Positions 9,582 to 19,860 of a stretch of DNA of 64,000 bases are shown here, piece by piece. The stretch comes from Anthostomella pinea (taxonomy: Eukaryota; Ascomycota; Sordariomycetes; Xylariales; Xylariaceae): positions 248,001-312,000 of the forward strand of contig CAUWAG010000003.1 of the NCBI GenBank assembly GCA_963556695.1. Reading direction: 5' to 3'. The notes under the pieces are model-generated. The model was not told where the DNA came from and made no database searches. It worked only from the letters and a program-made list of their open reading frames with translations. The translations under genes were made by a program, and so were the position numbers. Position 1 is the stretch's first letter; every line of letters begins with the position of its first letter.

Positions 9582-10433
9582 GCTATCCTGCCGGTCTGGA
9601 AAACACATCCTGGACATATCCTACACTTTGAATCACAGATTCCTCCAGCAGGAGTTCTTGCAGAGTAATAAGACGGCGTCACGGCCTACGACTCGGACGT
9701 TTAGACCAAAGACACCCTCTTGTTGGCAGGCTCCAAGTACAAGCTCACAAGGAACCAACAAGGCTACAAAGGAACTTTCAGCTAGTCCCTGACATCCAGA
9801 GACCAATACTCACCAAGCCGTCATAGAAAAAGTCCCCAATCTAAAAGAACAAAGACAAAGAGACAGAGCGCTTTAAGGAATGGTTATAAGAGGGAAATAT
9901 GAACACTGACCTTGTCATCTACTCAGATGGATCATAATTGGACGACAAAGGCACAACCCGTACTGGATGGGGCTACACCATCAGGAAAGGCAACACTACA
10001 CAAGAAGTATACCGGGAAAATGACAGACTTCTCCAAGCAGAAGCAGTAGATGCTGAAGTCCATGGTGCTCTCCAAGGTCTTGCAGCAACCAGGGCAATTA
10101 GACACAGAAAATAGCTATATGTCTACCTGGACAACACGTCAGTGGTAGATGGGCTCAATGGGACTCCACCCGAGACATCACAGAACATTTTTCTACGATT
10201 CCAAGAACTTGCCACGGCACACACTCCTGGAGTAACCGCCAAGTGGATTCCTGGACACAGAGATATTGATGGCAACGAAGCTGCTGACATATTAACAAAA
10301 GAGGGTGCCATGCTAGAATCAGACACAACAAACCTTCCCACAATCTCATGGGTCAAGAGAGATCTCAAAAAAAAGGGCAAGAAAGAGTTCAATTAATAGT
10401 AAAAAGACCAATCAGAGCCTAGATATCAAGAAG

Positions 10434-10447
10434 TATACTCACATATA
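10434..10447 (+). repeat. left target site duplication of LINE copy B
   Basis: TATACTCACATATA, identical to 12375-12388 at the other edge of the nested insertion. Confidence 0.93.
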
Positions 10448-12374
10448 TGTTTGTTTGTTTGTTTGTTTTGTATTTAACGTGGGGGGTAGCTCCTCAGTAG
10501 TGCAAACCACGCCTCCCAGAGCCTCTGCATCGCAGGGTTGTGGAGGTCTCAAGATAATAAGTACAGTCAGTCCCGCTTACGGGCCCATCCCCGTTGTTGC
10601 GGCGGTATGACCTTGGGGTCATCCATCTGGTCCTTCAAGGAAGGTTATCTATCAGGGGCAGATTGTTGAAAAGAACTTGCTCTTCTCCACGAATTTTGCC
10701 CATTCTGTGCTCCTCTCTCCCAAGTATTGTAAACAGGCTGTCCTAGGCGAGTACCTAGGCAATAACCGATTTTTCCCCAGCCTCTTACAAAAGAAAATGT
10801 GTTGTGGTGTTTTCTTTTCACCACAGCTGCAGTGGTTGTTCGAGTCTGTATGCCCAAAGCGTTCGTGGTATCTGGCAAAGTCGCCATGTCCAGATCTGGC
10901 CGCTAGAAGTCTGTGTAGAGTGCTCCTCTTAAAAGATATAAGGCCTCTTTCAGTTACTGCATGTGAGTATACTTCTTGATACCTAGGTTCTGGTTGGTCT
11001 TTCCACCATTGATTGAACTCTTTCTTGCCCTTTCTCTTAAGATCTCTCTTGACCCAAGAGATTGTGGGAAGGTTTGTTGTGTCTGTTTCTAGCATGGCGC
11101 CCTCTTTTGCTAGTGTGTCAGTAGCCTTATTACCATCAATATCTCTGTGTCCAGGAATCCACTTGACGGTCACTCCAGGAGTGTGTGCTGTGGCAAGTTC
11201 TTGAAACCGTAGAAAAATGTTCTGTGATGTCTCGGGTGGAGTCCCATTAAGCCCATCTACCACTGATGTGTTGTCCAGACAGACATATAGCTGTTTTCTG
11301 TATCCAATTGCCCTGGCTGCTGCAAGACCTTGGAGAGCACCATGGACTTCAGCATCCACTACTTCTGCTTATAGAAGTCTGCCCCTTCCCCGGTATACTT
11401 CTTGTGCAGTGCCGCCTTTCCTGATGGTATAACCCCATCCAGTGCGGGTTGTGCCTTGGTCATCCAATTGTGATCCATCTGAGTAGATGACAAGGTCAGT
11501 GTTCGTATTTCTTTCCTGTAACCATTGCTTGAAGAGCTCTATTTCTTTGTCCTTGTCTTTACGGACTGGGGCCTTTTTCCATGATGGCTTGGTGAGTATT
11601 GGTCTCTGGAAGTCAGGGACTAGTTGGAAGCTTCTTTGTAGCCTTGTTGGTTCTTTGCGAGCTTGTATTTGGAGCCTGCCAACAAGAGGGTGTCTCTGGT
11701 CTACTCTTCCGAGTCGGAAGCCGTGACGTCTTCTTATTGACTCTGCAAGAATTCCTGCTGGAGGAATCTGTGATTCAAAGTGTAGGATATGTCCAGGGTG
11801 TGTTTTCCAGACCGGCAGGATAGCTCTGATTGCCGTTCGTAGTACAGCATCTATTGTTCCAAGAAGCCTTTTAATGCGACATGCTGATGTCCCACCTAAG
11901 CTCCCAATTTTTTCCATTCCTGGGTACCAGGCCTCCAGGCCATGTGTAAGAATAGGAATAACACAAGTTTTCACAGCCTTCTTGGTTGACTTTACTGGAA
12001 GTCCTTTGACTGTGTTGCATAGTCCTCGAATGTGGTTTGCTACCCTACTAGCTTTCTTGGCCCAGTAGGAAACGTGATCTTTGAAGTTCAGTTTTCTATC
12101 CAGGAAGACACCCAGCCATCGCATGGAGTTCTTTGCTGTTCTGTTCATTGTCCCGTGGCGGACCGGAGGATTGTCTGAGTTCTTTTTCCGTGAGAAATGC
12201 ATGATCTCGGTTTTGTCGGGATCAAATTCAATAGCGTTGTCGTGTCCCCATTGGTTGAGCAGGTAAAGATTTTCAGAAGCCTCTTTGGCTGTTTCTTTGA
12301 GGTCCTTTCCAATGCAGAGAGTTGCTAGGTCGTCTGCATATCCAAAGCGTCTTCTTTTCATCCCGAGTCGGGCA
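10448..12374 (-). mobile_element. Tad-like LINE copy B, nested in copy A, 5'-truncated
   Basis: Minus-strand insertion of 1,927 bp inside copy A. The 3' tail (CAAA repeats) lies at the left edge, seen on the plus strand as a TTTG repeat at 10449-10470. The 5' truncation is just upstream of the polymerase YADD box. A perfect 14-bp target site duplication, TATACTCACATATA, flanks it at 10434-10447 and 12375-12388. Deleting the insert and one duplicate restores the copy A sequence, which aligns base for base with the same region of copy B. This is clear evidence of target-primed insertion after copy A was already in place. Confidence 0.93.
10652..12361 (-). pseudogene. LINE reverse transcriptase / RNase H fragment (copy B)
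   Basis: One reading frame from 12361 to 10652, interrupted by a single TAA at 11371-11369, where copy A has CAA (Gln). The order is: end of the reverse transcriptase palm with the catalytic box FGYADDLATL at the N terminus; thumb-like region; RNase H with YSDGS, an E in VDAEVHGAL, LDNTS and GHRDIDGN supplying the D-E-D-D residues; then a C-terminal Cys/His finger (CSCGEKKTPQHIFFCKRL). This architecture is typical of the Tad1/I group of fungal LINEs. The 5' part (ORF1, endonuclease, most of the polymerase) is absent, so it cannot be autonomous. Confidence 0.88.
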
Positions 12375-12388
12375 TATACTCACATATA
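12375..12388 (+). repeat. right target site duplication of LINE copy B
   Basis: TATACTCACATATA, identical to 10434-10447. The following bases continue the interrupted copy A. Confidence 0.93.
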
Positions 12389-12903
12389 ATAACTAAAAGA
12401 GACCTTATATCTTTTAAGAGGAGTACTTTACACAGACTTCTAGCGGCCAGATCTGGACATGGCGACTTTGCCATATACCACGAACACTTTGGGCATACAG
12501 ACTCGAATAATCACTGCAACTATGGTGGAAAAAAAACACCACAATATATTTTCTTTTGTAAGAGTCTGCGGAAAAATCGGCTGTTGCTTAAGTACTCGCT
12601 TAGGACAGTTTGTTTACAATACTTAGGGGAGAGGAGCACAGAATGGACAAAATTCGTGGAGAAGAGCAACTTCTTTTCAACAATCTGCCCCCAATAGATA
12701 GCTTTTCTTGAAGGACCAGATGAATGATCCCAAGGTCATACCGCCGCAACAACGGGGATGGGCCCGTGAGCGGGACTGACTGTACTTATTATCTTGAGAC
12801 CTCCACAACCCTGCGATACAGAGGCTCTGGGAGGCGTGGTTTGCACTACTGAGGAGCAATCCCCCACGTTAAATACAAAACAAACAAACAAACGAGCTGA
12901 TCG

Positions 12904-12917
12904 CCCCCCCCCCCCCC
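12904..12917 (+). repeat. poly-C run, 14 nt
   Basis: A pure C14 tract ten bases after the 3' tail of LINE copy A. It marks the junction between the element and the following ORF and may hide the true insertion boundary. Confidence 0.9.
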
Positions 12918-12945
12918 GACCGCCCATATCGCTTCTGCCGACGCT

Positions 12946-13938
12946 GTGCTGACCAGACAGCTCGAGGTCGCCGATGATGAGATTGGAAACCCCTACACGC
13001 CTGATCCATCCTCCCAAGGTCGAAAGGTCGACCAAACCCCCGAAGAAGAGATGCCAACAAGCGCAGCATCTGATTCGACAGTGAAGAATCTGTTCCATCA
13101 AGGCTACAGCGAGTATTCGCCGTATCTACGAGACAGTCGCCCATACAGCGACAACCACAACGGTGTGCCCGACCAGAACCCCTGCCGGGATTACTATTCG
13201 CGGGAGTTGGGTTATTCCATAACACCGGTCATCGAGCCTTTGTCTTCTGAAATGCTACGACTACTGAGGGCAGAGTTGGCGATGGTGTACTACGAAGAGA
13301 CAGCCGAATGGATTCGCAGGGAGCATCATTCTCGGTTCTCCTGGGCGCGAGAATACTCGATGAGCAGGTTCCGCGTTTCTCAGTTGGACCCCGAATATTT
13401 CGCGGCGCCTCACGAATCGACGAGACTGGTCAATTATTTCAACAAAGAGATCACCGTATATTTTGAGCACAGTGGATCGTCATCACGGCCTGGCTTCAAA
13501 GATGGAAAGCTCGGTTGGTACATCTACAAACAGTGGTTTCGGCTCCATGATGGGCGCCCACCTTTGCAACGCCACAATTACTTTGGCAAAGCTATTTGCT
13601 TCGACAAGGGGGGGCCTAGTTGTATCCCTGAGATCGTGTTATTTCACCGGAGTCTTTGCGATGCAATGTCCTCCCAGCTTGGCGGCATGGTCACAATTTC
13701 GAAGGGACTTTCGTCTCCTGGGGCTTTCCTACCAGAGCCTAGCGAGGAGACGCAATCTTGGCAGGACCATGGCTTCAAGATGGGACACTTGTTTCCAGCA
13801 GTCTTCATGGTTGTAGACAACCAGGTTCCACCAGAGAATCACAATGTCCATCCGATCCCCCCACCAGAACTGAGGACCAAAGATTCCCACACCTATCGTG
13901 ATAGAGTGGGTCGACCGCGTGATTCGACATGCGGGTGA
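12946..13938 (+). CDS. hypothetical protein, ends uncertain
   Basis: Not recognised. An open frame runs from 12901 to a TGA at 13938. There is no ATG before 13051 (start of MPTSAASDSTVKNLF), giving about 295 residues if unspliced. Alternatively the sequence GCTGACCAGACAG at 12949-12961 is a branch plus acceptor and this is an internal exon. Composition is protein-like: an acidic, low-complexity N terminus, then a folded-looking stretch rich in aromatic residues (MVYYEETAEWIRREHH, DGKLGWYIYKQWFRL). No signal peptide or membrane segment. Codon use and GC match the left gene block, not the AT desert that begins 150 bp later. Downstream, 13970-14065 is open in another frame (IALRRVQARMHGEAF...WEYLRPVM) and could be a final exon, so the C terminus shown may be wrong. 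A gene interrupted by the LINE nest is likely. Confidence 0.5.
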   Translation: MLTRQLEVADDEIGNPYTPDPSSQGRKVDQTPEEEMPTSAASDSTVKNLFHQGYSEYSPYLRDSRPYSDNHNGVPDQNPCRDYYSRELGYSITPVIEPLSSEMLRLLRAELAMVYYEETAEWIRREHHSRFSWAREYSMSRFRVSQLDPEYFAAPHESTRLVNYFNKEITVYFEHSGSSSRPGFKDGKLGWYIYKQWFRLHDGRPPLQRHNYFGKAICFDKGGPSCIPEIVLFHRSLCDAMSSQLGGMVTISKGLSSPGAFLPEPSEETQSWQDHGFKMGHLFPAVFMVVDNQVPPENHNVHPIPPPELRTKDSHTYRDRVGRPRDSTCG

Positions 13939-14065
13939 GGTTGGATTTGAGACCAACGGATATTCATAGATAGCCCTTCGCCGAGTGCAGGCACGGATGC
14001 ACGGGGAAGCGTTTCAGGAAGAGCAAGTTAATCCGCCTTGGGAGTACCTCCGGCCGGTTATGTGA

Positions 14066-14551
14066 TAGCTGTTAAAAAGGCCGTCACGCAAATGATGTTA
14101 AATCTACGTTAACATTACTGATTTTATATTGATATAAGGGCATGGCATATAAACTACCGCTCGGCCTAAAATATTCCTTTAATACTGCCGTTTTATAAAG
14201 CTTATTACTGGTTATAGGTCGTCATATTTAAATAAATATTACTTACGAGTATATTTAAGCTTTAAAAAATTGAAAATTTAAGCAATCGAATATTTAAAAG
14301 CAAATATAATTTATATTAACTTTAAATGTTTAAAGAAGTTAAAGAAGTTAAAACTGAAGTAAAAATAAGCGATAATATATTTCAAACTTATTACTATATA
14401 TACTACTTATTTTATTAGTTATAATACGGTCTATGATATATTGGTATAGTTTTTATATCTTTAATTTAAATATGAAACATAAGGTATTATTAACTTAAGT
14501 AGATTATTTATTAAAATATAAATTATTTTATAATTTATATAATCTTGTACA
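14066..14551. other. boundary of the AT-rich desert
   Basis: Base composition changes abruptly at about 14,070-14,100 from roughly balanced GC to strongly AT-rich. No gene seen. The sequence up to the microsatellite is TpA-rich and without open frames, typical of RIP-degraded DNA. Confidence 0.75.
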
Positions 14552-15021
<470 letters not shown>

Positions 15022-15049
15022 TGTATTATATGTTTTTATATGTATATTA

Positions 15050-16110
15050 AGGGGTCTATAGCGGTTGTTAATCGATTATTAATTAGATTAATATAAGGCT
15101 AAATAACTCCTTGTTAGTCGAAGCGTCGATGTTAATGCTAATAAGAATCGCTTGATTTATCCGATGTGCCGCCTTATATTAACAACGATCTTTCATTTCA
15201 GCTTTTCAAGTTTAACGTTACATTGTTACTATAAATTTAAACTATAAAGCAAATTTATTATCTTTTACGTTTATCATCGGATTTATAAGCTCGTTGTGTT
15301 TATTATTATAACCTTTAAGTATTTAATACTTTTTATAATTGATATAACTTAATAATCTAGTTTTCGATATTATTATACAACTTATCGGTTTAAATCCTTT
15401 CGTACTCTTACATTATATAATTAATATACTTCTTTTAATTTTTATAGGATATATGTAATCTATTCTTTTGGAATACGTAAAGAAACCTTTTTTCGTAAAC
15501 ATTCCCCTACTTGTTATTTTGAATAAAATTGATAAGTAATATATTTCCGTTAATATATTGAGTATTAAAACCTATTAATTATATATGATTCGACTAAATA
15601 CAGGCTAGTAAGCTTGCGTGAATTTTTAAAAAAAAAGTTATTATTTAATTATTTGATAAAATATAATGATAAGGAATATAGTCATAATAAGTCAAAATAA
15701 TAGTTATAAATAATAATAACAAACGGCCGTTTTATACGCGTTAAACGAGGTTTTTATTACGATCGGTTAGTCGTTAAAATTCATAAGCTGTTTACCGTAA
15801 TTTGAAAGGTTCTATTTATAGCTAACTTAATATTTAATTTTTTTGGTATAGCTTTAATAAATCTTATAGCGGCTTTAAAGTTTATAAGTTTTGAACGTAG
15901 CACGACTTTGAAAGTTTTTTAATTATCCGTTATTTCTCACTATTCCCGCGTTATTAGTCGCGATTATCATAAACTATAAATGTATTAAAGGTTGTTTTAT
16001 AAGTTTACTTACGTCTGAAGGAATTTTATATTATATAAAGCGATAGGTAAAGCTTTGAAATATGTTTTTATAAGGGCTTTAAGGGTATATATAAGCAGTG
16101 ACAGAAAATT
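15050..16110 (-). repeat. long inverted-repeat family, unit copy 1
   Basis: Degenerate unit in reverse orientation. Landmarks include AGCGTCGATGTTAATGC (15120-15140), AAACGGCCGTTTTATACGCG (15721) with a GATCGGTTAG box (15761-15770), and a TATATAAGC box near 16090. The same landmarks occur inverted in the copies at 19.0, 56.0 and 57.4 kb. No coding capacity. Confidence 0.65.
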
Positions 16111-17147
16111 TTATTTATTTATTTATTTGTCCTAAAAAGGCTATATAAATAATATCATTTTTATATGAGTAATAATAATAATTTTCATCATGAATAAGTA
16201 ACTTTATATGGGAAATAATAGGTAGCTTCGTTTATAAACAAAAAACCTACTTAACCTATAAAAAAAAATATAAGTTATAAAAGGTTTTGATATATACGTT
16301 ATACAAGTATGCCTTATAAAACTTATAGGTTATTGAAAGGCTACATATTTATTTATTTATTAACGATAAAAGTAATAAAAAGAACAGTTTATTCGAAACG
16401 TTAACTATTATTAATAAAACACTTGCTTTTGCTCTTCATTATTAGTAGGTATAATTATATTTTATTTTAGTCGTTAGTTTTATTTAAAAAGTTTATATAA
16501 AGGGCTTAAGTTATGAAGAAAAAGGAAAGCTTACATAAAAATTAGGAATAAGTTTTCTATAACAGCGGGTTCGAAAATTGTTTATGATATATAAATACAT
16601 AAATCCGGTTTAAAATACCTACTCGATTTTAGGTTTCAACTTTTATTATTCAGTTTGGTTTTCTTTTATTTCTTTGAGTAAGTCAATATTTAATAACAAT
16701 TTCTAATTCAATCTTGTTTGTTAACGAAGTGAATAGTTAATTATTATATTATTAATACTTATTATTTAATAGTTATATAAATGTTTGACTTTTTAGTCAC
16801 ATGTGTTTTAATAGTAATATGAAGGAAAAAATAAATTACTTGATATTTAAGATTAATATGAATAAACCTTCATAATACAGATATTAAAATTGATTTCTAC
16901 GCCGATTTCGTTTTAATCAGAAAGAATAAAAATAAAGATTTTTTTTAAGATAATCGCGAAACATATCTACATACTTCAAATTTGATTAATTAACTTCAAT
17001 AAATAATACATCGTAGTTTATTATAAAGGTTGAAGCCGATTAAGTTATTGAATAAAGGTTTTTTTTTAGTTTATTCCGTTAAATGTTACGTACTTATTAA
17101 CATTGAATTATAGTATAATGTATAATACGTAAATAAAAATAAAAGTT
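16111..17147. other. AT-rich stretch, nothing recognised
   Basis: TpA-rich sequence with short homopolymers and TTTA repeats (16111-16130). No ORF, RNA gene or repeat assigned. Confidence 0.5.
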
Positions 17148-17149
17148 TA

Positions 17150-19008
17150 ACGTAGCTGACAAGCGAGTTGACATTACAAGCGAGTTGGCACTCGTCATGA
17201 ACTCTCCAACTGCCATATCAAATAACTTCACCACAACGCATTCAGTTCAATTCAATCAATCGGATTCCTTTTCCTCAGAGGTTTCTATCTCTATTGTACA
17301 AATTCGCGCATTATGGCCAGTATTGCCGCAAACGCCACACCGTCGCCCACGCGCTGCCGCCCACCTCGGACGACGACTACCTTCACCCATTTCCTGTTTT
17401 GCCAGCTCAACACCATCCTTTGCAGCCTAAAGATCTACTATATCTTCAACAGAAAGTATTCCTCCTTTCACTAGACATTTGTTTTTTGTTCTCCAGCGTT
17501 TATTTAGTAGGTGATTGGCCTCTTCTAGTTCGCGGACCCGGGAATCAACCAAAGCGACCTTATGCATAAGACCGTATGTAACCTTCGAAAACGAGCTCAA
17601 CGCATCAACTATTGATATAGGTAAGCTTCCCTGGTGGTTTCTGACTCGGTTTCGGATATAAACTGATTGGTTTACCGCTTCGTTAATGGTGGTAGGCGTC
17701 TTCGAAGTCCAAGTAATAGGTGGCAGATTGGGGTCTGGCGACGGTGTTCATATGACAGCGACAGCATCCAGCTTTGAAATGACACTTTCTGGGTCAAAAG
17801 AAACAAGCCTAGTGGCACTGAAACCTGCTCGAATGTTTCCTGGCATCATAGCAGCGTTGTGTGCTTCACAAAACGCTGCAAGGAAGTCTTCTTTCGAAAC
17901 GTGGGTTATATGACACCGGATGAGATCCTCAATCATGCGACCGTAAGCTCGTTTGAGCGGGTTAAAACAGTCGACATCTAGAGGCTGGAGCCTGTGTGAC
18001 GAGTGGGCAGGCATACAAAGGGTGATAATGCCATTGTTCTGACAATAATCCTCAAAGACCTGGGAATGGTGGCTTTCGTGACCATCTAAGATGAGGAGGC
18101 GTTTACCGGCAGTCATACGCGGTCTGGTATACTTGTCGAAATGCTGAATCCATTTCAAACTGATCTTATTCATAGTCCATCCGTTGTTAGACATAGTCAC
18201 CGTCTAATTATGTGGTAATGTTGTGTTGCGATACCATGACACGAGGTGGGTTTTGCCCTGTAAAATGATGAATGTCGGGACCATCTAACCATCAGCATTG
18301 ATAGCAAAGATTGCTGTAGACCATTCTTTGTTGCCTTATTGAGCTTGTCTAGGCCTGCCATGTCTTTTGGTGCTTATAATAACCATGCCAGATCCAATAA
18401 TACCCATTATAAACCCAGTCTCATCAAAGTTATAAATGTCCATGTCTTGGGTACCATGTTTCGCGATTGCCACCGCAGATTAGCGAAACCATGCGCGATA
18501 CACGTCTGGATCTTTGTTCAAGATTCTTGAGTAGTCTATTCTCTGATAAAAACGCGTTCAGAGGCCTGGTATGCGCTTAATGAAGTTACGTGTCCAGTTC
18601 TTTTTAACGCGTCCAGCCCCGCGTGCCGCCCACAATTGATTCGCCATATTTTCAACATAACTGTACCGGGGTGGAAATGCTCGCGTATTCAGGTCAAGAA
18701 TAAAGGAAAGAATGGCATTCTCTTTGGAAACTGTAAGGTTCAAATTATTGGACATGCTGTCCCGTCGTGATGGCATTCCTTTGATTCTATTGCTCAAAGT
18801 GGAACAAGGGATGTTAAAGAGTTTCGCAAGTTGAAATATAGAAATATGAGGGTCACGTCGTTTAGCTTAGACAGCTAGCTGTAAGTCTGTTCATTGTAAC
18901 GTGGTGCAATTATTGTTGGTGGAGATATAAGGGTTTGAATCATGTTGGTGGGAAAGTTCATGACGAGTGCCAACTCGCTTGTAATGCCAACTCGCTTGTC
19001 AGCTACGT
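17150..19008 (-). mobile_element. Fot1/pogo-like DNA transposon, mutated copy
   Basis: 1,859-bp element in minus orientation, colinear with the intact copy at 36719-38578. Terminal inverted repeats start ACGTAGCTGACAAGCGAGTT at both ends. TA target duplications lie at 17148-17149 and 19009-19010. The transposase frame is broken by stops; substitutions relative to the intact copy are largely C-to-T or G-to-A (for example CGA to TGA and GGC to GAC), suggesting light RIP. Confidence 0.93.
17430..18860 (-). pseudogene. Fot1-like transposase, inactivated
   Basis: Broken counterpart of the transposase at 36817-38472. Two open remnants survive. One (18797-18558) begins MSNRIKGMPSRRDSMSNNLN and covers part of the DNA-binding region. 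The other (18200-17748) covers the second half of the catalytic domain, including LLILDGHESHHS and LQPLDVDCFNPLK. The second ends at a TGA where the intact copy has CGA. It keeps the DGH form of the second catalytic motif, whereas the intact copy has DSH. Confidence 0.88.
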
Positions 19009-19019
19009 TAAGGAATTTA

Positions 19020-19860
19020 TTTACCTTAATAGCTAACCGATCGTAATAAAAATGCTATTTGACGGGTATAAAGCAGCCGTTCTTTCCTTTTTTTCTTTAA
19101 AACTACTATCCGAATTTATTATAATTATATCCGCTATTATTATGTTTTATAAGACGATTAAATAACAATAAAAATCATAACGTAAGTCTAATAGGTTATA
19201 TTTGTTTAAACCACGTATTGCTAACGTGTCTTAGCATTTAATATGCCGATTAATATTTTTATCCGTTGATTTTATTAGAAATGAAAGGCTAGGACATATT
19301 TACGAAGACGATTTGCCGGAATATTCTGAAAGGATAAATCGTATTTATCGTATTAAATATTAAAAGCAATTGTATCGATTATATGATGTAAAGAAACAAA
19401 CAAAATTTAAGCTAACAGGTTATACGACGGTATCGAGAAATAAATTATTACGTTGCGTGATCCATGAAAGTTGTTAGTTATTAGAAACAATAGCGGTAAA
19501 TAAAGCCAGTTCATAAACTAAATTATAAACTTAAAAGATAAAACAATCGGCTTAGAGTTCGGATCTATAGAGACGATTAAACGACGGAGTTAAAGAGTTA
19601 AATAAAAGATCATTGTTATTAAATAGATTAGCTAGTTATTATTATTAGCGTTGGCGTTAGCGTCGGCGCTTTAACTATTAGCTGTCACGTGATATATATA
19701 CAGTGAAATATTTAGCCTTAAATTAAGTTAATTAGTGTCAACTAACCAGCGTTATAAACCTCGTAATATACCTACAAGAAATAGAGAATAGATATATAAT
19801 AAGGTGTTTTTAAGCTATAACTAGGGCATTAATTCAGAAAAATGTTTATATTTAACTTGT
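19020..19860 (+). repeat. long inverted-repeat family, unit copy 2 (partial)
   Basis: Starts near the AACCGATCGTAATAAAA box (19034), followed by a GTATAAAGCAGCCGTT region and, further on, GCGTTGGCGTTAGCGTCGG (19648) and CAGCGTTATAAACCTC. It matches the 56.3 and 57.8 kb copies in the same orientation. Fot1 copy 17150-19008 abuts its left end. Confidence 0.6.

Larger units (their letters stand above)
9582..12893 (+). mobile_element. Tad-like LINE copy A, 5'-truncated, RIP-mutated, split by copy B
   Basis: Plus-strand non-LTR retrotransposon remnant in two pieces, 9582-10447 and 12375-12893. The first piece aligns with the region of copy B encoding ILPVWKTHPGHILHFESQ through the RNase H domain (GYTIRKG, LDNTSVVDGLNG, WIPGHRDIDGNEAAD). 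The second encodes the C-terminal part, including a degenerate zinc-finger region, and ends in a CAAA-repeat tail at about 12875-12893. Differences from copy B are mostly C-to-T and G-to-A, creating many stops, as expected from RIP. The 5' end is truncated far inside the polymerase region. No target duplication was found around the whole element. Confidence 0.85.

Noticed and set aside
9549..12906. Target site duplication for the whole LINE copy A
   Set aside because: Compared the sequence before 9582 with that after the tail at 12893; only 4-5-bp partial matches (CGAGC, ATCG), not convincing, and the poly-C run obscures the edge.
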